64,000 nucleotides of DNA, from the NCBI RefSeq assembly GCF_019578655.1, contig NC_063262.1, positions 9,121,582-9,185,581 of the forward strand. The letters run 5' to 3'. Position 1 is the stretch's first letter; each line of letters starts with the position of its first letter. The position numbers and the translations under genes are program-made. The notes beneath the pieces were generated by a model. It was not told the DNA's origin. It searched no databases and saw nothing but the letters and a program-made list of their open reading frames with translations. Below, piece by piece: positions 60,031-64,000 of this stretch. The stretch is from Ricinus communis (taxonomy: Eukaryota; Streptophyta; Magnoliopsida; Malpighiales; Euphorbiaceae).

Positions 60031-60360
60031 TTAATTTATGCTCTGTACCTTTGAACTAGTATGTAGGATTTCATTATGGAAAGCAATAGTTTCTAGCATA
60101 TAAAGACGATCAACTAAAATACTAGCACGAATAAAACTTGAATTTAGAGAGATAGTAACTTTATTATTTCCACAACCAAAAAAGTATCCATATTTATTGA
60201 AAGAGAAAATAGAAACTAAATTCTGTTTAAGTAACAGAGCAACAAAAGTCTCAACAAAATCCAAATAGCAACCAGTATTTAGAAATAATCTAAAATGCCC
60301 TATAGATTCCACACGAACTTTATTGGCATTGGCCATATAGATTAATCTTTCAGCATCAGT
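60031..60360 (-). pseudogene. copia protease-side region
   Basis: An open frame of 101 codons with VESIGHFRLFLNTGCYLDFV, then LLKQNLVSIFSFNKYGYFF, then ILVDRLYMLETIAFHNEI. These match the conserved stretch between copia protease and pre-integrase (IGxFxLxL, RNLISVSxLDKxGY). The active-site DSG would lie just upstream and is not recognisable. Confidence 0.75.
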
Positions 60361-60599
60361 TGGTGGTCGACTCTAGAAGCAGTCCTGCATAAACAAACTT
60401 ATATGAATAGTAGTACCAAAATCTAACTACTAAGTGTTTATAGGTATAGAATCCAAATTAGCTTTAGAATAAACTAAAGTGAGAACTTTACCCTTTTTGG
60501 CACACTAGGCGGCGTATTTGGAATACTCTTTTTTCATGTCCTCCTTTTTTGTATAAAAAGTAAGTGAATTCATCACTTTGCTTCTTCACTTTTTTCTGT

Positions 60600-61275
60600 A
60601 AAGGTGTTTTAGTTGCAGTATTCTTAGCTTTTCTTTTTTTTGTTATTATGAGAGATTGATGCTAAATGAGGACTTTTAGTCTTATCCCTCTGGATGCTTT
60701 CTTCTTCTTGTGCACATTGTGAAATGGGCTCATTAAGAGGCCATGTATCCTTTTAGTATTATAACTCACCTTAATTGACTGAATTGTGTAAAAAGAGAAA
60801 TAAGAACTAAATGCATGAGTAAATCTTCATCTATCTCTCACTTTAGGGCCTTAAGTTTTCCAGCAAGGTTTAACATTTCTATAATTTAATCCCTTATGTT
60901 GCCTTTTCCCTTATACCTCATAGAAGTGAGAGCAGCCAAATAGTTACTTATTTCTAATTTCTCATTCTTTGCAAAATACTATTGTATTGCCACAAGGGAT
61001 TCCTTAGCATTATTGCCCTAAAAAATAAAGCCTCAAAATGCTTCAAATATGGAAAGTTTCATGTTTATTGGACTCACGCGGCTAGATCGATTCCACTTAT
61101 CAACTTTAGCCTAATTTAAAGCATCTTCAGCTAAAATGGGTCGCTCCATCCTTAGTGCAAGGTCTAAATCCATACAACCGAGAAAAATTTCCATATTCTC
61201 TTTTCAAACCTTAAAATTTGTACCATTTAGCATAGAAATGACACTAAATTGAATAGAAATATTATTTGCAGTTGT
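60600..61275 (-). pseudogene. copia gag remnant
   Basis: On the minus strand: ISMLNGTNFKV and MEIFLGCMDLDLALRMERPI (about 61,225-61,130), WNRSSRVSPINMKLSIFEAF, YFAKNEKLEISNYLAALTSM and KGKGNIRDXIIEMLNLAGKL (about 60,900). This is the copia gag (UBN2-type) pattern. Stops and frameshifts interrupt it. The nucleocapsid knuckle is not clearly visible. Confidence 0.8.
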
Positions 61276-61924
61276 TGAAACTAAATAGAGAACAAGAAAT
61301 ATCATACAATTAACAAATATGTCATAAAAGTGACAAAGTAAGATACCTAGTGCAACTTGACATTTAGTGTTTGCATAAAAATATCAATTGTAAATGGTAC
61401 TCTTAACGCAATAAGCAAATATTGATAATAAACCTTGTCAAACAACAACCTTTATTTGGACTAACTATCAATCACAGGTGCAACAATTGAAAAATCATCA
61501 ATATTTATCACACAAGTGTTTTTATTGTTTGGCCAAATATTAACTCTTCTTTGAGTTGGTCAATATTTACAGAAACAATGGATACACAAAATTTTTATGT
61601 TTTAAATTAAATTAATTTTACACAATAGTAGCTACTTTGATAATATGTTGTTTCAATTAACTTAATTTGAAACAGTGATAATAGCCAGTGTATATAAAAA
61701 CCATAAATTTGTATATTTGACAAAATCAAACATCCCAATGATACTGCCATACAATTTAAATGCATATAAATTTCATACATACATTAAATATTCAGATAGG
61801 ATGAGGTTTACTTTCAAAATAAAAATTTTAAAAACTGATGAATATGAAAAGCCTCATAACACAAATTAAACGCAATTATATGAAGAAACCTAATTTTAAT
61901 TCTAATAATTTAACATGATAGAAG

Positions 61925-61936
61925 CTTTAATACCAC
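61925..61936 (-). other. Degenerate primer-binding site of the copia element
   Basis: The minus strand reads TGGTATTAAAGC next to the 5' LTR end. It differs at two positions from TGGTATCAGAGC, the initiator tRNA-Met site. Confidence 0.8.
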
Positions 61937-61937
61937 T

Positions 61938-62460
61938 TGTTAGACTTTATTATCTATAATAATGATCAATGAATAATTCATAAAAAAAAATATACAAATC
62001 ATAGATATCAAAACCCATATTGATCATCAAATCCTAATAACCAAAACTATCATGCCATAATTATTAAGGAATTTTAACCATAAATACCTATCTCCATTAT
62101 AGTAATCAAATTTTTGCGGAATGAATGATGAACGAGTGCTTGAACCAACATGTATGGCTTTCCTCAATCAAATATCTACATTCTTTAGGGTTTCTTGCTT
62201 TCTGTCTCTGATGGATAGAGAATAGAAGTTGCCGTATGATTTAACGTATTGGAAACCATAACCTATGAGTCTTATAATAGTATCTCATTAAGCCTATATG
62301 GGTTAGAAAACAGTATCCACCATTTAACCCATACCAAAATCTAGAAATCTATGAACTCTACATAAATGAATCACATTAAATAAGTCCACTAATAAAATAG
62401 CTATTAATATAGTTTTTATTAATATGTAAATCCATATAATAGAGATTAAAAAACCTAACA
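61938..62460 (-). repeat. 5' LTR of the copia element
   Basis: Plus-strand ends TGTTAGACTTTA and AAAACCTAACA, perfect TGTTAG/CTAACA inverse ends. Flanked at 62,461 by TATCC. Confidence 0.92.
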
Positions 62461-62465
62461 TATCC

Positions 62466-64000
62466 ACCTTTATGGTAAATATCATGTCTTTAGAGTCCAT
62501 CATCGAATTATACATGTGTAGACTTTCATTGCTTGACAATCAATTCTTTGAATGGTCTATCTTTCAGTCTTTTTCCATTTTCATAAAAAAAAGAAAATAC
62601 AATAAAAATGAAAAGAAAACTTTATAATACATAAATTAAATTATTTTACAAAACACTTAGGTTGTCTTTCAAGAAGCGCTTGTTTATAGGCCCTTGCTTG
62701 GTTTTTCTTTCTTCAATGTGGTTTATTCAATCGCTTCTTCCACACCTTACTAATAACTCGTCAAAAGACATGAAACTTAGCTCTTTTTTTCTTCTTCATC
62801 CTCGTAAGATTCAACAACTCATTCACAATCAAGAACAAAGTTATTTTTTTAGTTTAATCTCCTAAGTACACGCTGCTCATCATTAGTATAGTCAACTATA
62901 TAGATATATTGGTATGTACCAACTAATTAAGATTTTTATATAGATTTTTCAGGTGAATGCTTGTTATAATCTACCACTGATAATGAACCTTCCATCAACC
63001 ATATTCTTGAACTTGAGTTTTCTCCTTTATACATTCTTCATTCTTAGCAATTGTATCAACCCTCAAGCAGTCCTCGTAGATAGAGTTTTCTTTCATTATT
63101 ATATACCTTAAATTCAATATTTTTCTCCTATATTGTAAAGTCAACTTTCTTTTATAAACATCTATAAAGGCATTCAATATTACTAGGAATAGCCCCCTAG
63201 GTTGATTGATATCGCCAAATCTTTCTTAAAATCCATCACCCGTAAATTTATCTATGGAACAATAAACTTTTCCACTGAGATTAATATGTTTTCTATAATG
63301 CCACTGGATCAGTAAATAATCAATCTACTAATTGTACAGATATTATTTTAAGAAAATTATTGAAATGATTGCAAGATATGGAAAATGTTAGAGAAAAAAA
63401 TTAAATATTATATTGTAATAAGTATAATCCCACTTACTATACATAAAATAAAACTGAATTATGAATTTATGTAAGAAAAATAATAATAATATGGTATTAT
63501 TATTTTATATTTTTGTATGTAATATATGTAGATATTATCCCCACGAACATAATTTATAGATACGTTCCTACTTATATTTGCACTTTGCTTATGAATATAA
63601 CTCTAAATCTATGGAAAAAATCAAGCAACTAGTACTTAACCCTAGTATACTTTTAAAGTAGGGAGAAGATTGAATAAGATCTTTGATTTTCTTTAGAAGA
63701 TAAAATTCATAACATCTGTTGCTAATTGTAAGATTTTTTACGAACAAGGAGATTTAAAGATAATGACTATTTCTTTTGTCAAGAGACAATGACTATAGTA
63801 AGAACCATACTATATGTAATCACTTTATTAACTTCTATTGAGATTCTTAAAGATATAATGCACGATAGGATCAGTAAAAGTATTTCCAAAATTGCTAGAA
63901 AAAAAGAGGCCATGTCGATTAACGAAGACCAATGGCTTCTACTAATACAACCATTTTTTATCCTAGATCATCGTTGAACTATAAATTATAGGAGGATATG
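62466..64000. other. AT-rich stretch without recognisable features
   Basis: Only short chance-like open frames on both strands. No domain, element end or RNA gene was found. Confidence 0.6.

Larger units (their letters stand above)
57901..62460 (-). mobile_element. Ty1/copia element with internal deletion
   Basis: 4,560 bp with LTRs at 57,901-58,422 and 61,938-62,460 and a perfect 5-bp target duplication TATCC (57,896-57,900 and 62,461-62,465). It is on the minus strand, so the right LTR is the 5' LTR. The order gag, protease-like region, GAG-pre-integrase, integrase, RNase H is copia-type. Most of reverse transcriptase is missing: integrase stops at LPESL near 59,369 and is followed by the last part of the reverse transcriptase/RNase H module. 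The LTRs differ at well over a tenth of positions, so this element is much older than the chromovirus. Every gene has stops. Confidence 0.92.

Noticed and set aside
1..64000. CRISPR arrays, bacterial operons, rRNA genes
   Set aside because: No regularly spaced short repeats, ribosome-binding sites or rRNA-like sequence were seen; the content is plant nuclear.

Overview
The window is nuclear DNA of a flowering plant, most likely a eudicot. It is very AT-rich and holds plant-type L1 LINE, Ty1/copia, Ty3/gypsy, Mutator-like (MULE), hAT and foldback elements, plus plant-only domains (plant mobile domain, GRF zinc finger beside MULE genes, tRNA-derived SINE). I see no intact single-copy host gene. 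The species cannot be fixed from the sequence alone. Nearly everything readable is mobile DNA, most of it broken, and the window records a layered insertion history.

Left part (1-12,102). The first 600 bases look like the 5' end of a minus-strand gene that runs off the left edge, with a CT-rich leader. An L1-type LINE on the minus strand (about 9,240 down to 1,720) was split by a minus-strand Ty3/gypsy element (8,776 to 4,790). The gypsy 3' half and the middle of the LINE are missing. A tRNA-like SINE (about 9,372-9,556) and a Tat/Ogre-like LTR with its primer site (about 9,563-11,634) follow.

Middle stack (12,103-23,411). Three LTR elements are nested. A copia LTR with TGTTAG/CTAACA ends was entered by a 9.8-kb plus-strand gypsy chromovirus (13,515-23,307, target duplication ATTCA, LTRs about 3% different). 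That element was entered inside its integrase by a 2.7-kb solo LTR (18,710-21,404, target duplication AATGG). The chromovirus keeps gag, protease, reverse transcriptase, RNase H and integrase, but has three frameshifts, a lost catalytic Asp in reverse transcriptase and a duplicated primer site. Its integrase tail is encoded inside the LTR.

MULE province (26,279-43,545). Imperfect terminal inverted repeats of about 140-165 bp lie 17 kb apart. Between them are a GRF zinc-finger pseudogene (+) and, all on the minus strand, a first MULE transposase (32,898 to about 27,800), a MAIN-like plant-mobile-domain pseudogene (about 36,380 to 33,890), an unrecognised degraded protein (about 38,006 to 37,020) and a second MULE transposase of another type (about 40,410 to 38,190). 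The first transposase is broken by a hAT element and by a copia solo LTR that carries a run of 33 G. This transposase plus mobile-domain assembly is the most interesting part of the window.

Right part (43,546-64,000). About 14 kb of AT-rich DNA has no recognisable genes. It holds microsatellites, MITE-like and foldback repeats, and a 5'-truncated LINE tail with a perfect 15-bp target duplication. A minus-strand Ty1/copia element with both LTRs and target duplication TATCC (57,901-62,460) has lost most of its reverse transcriptase. The last 1.5 kb shows nothing I recognise.
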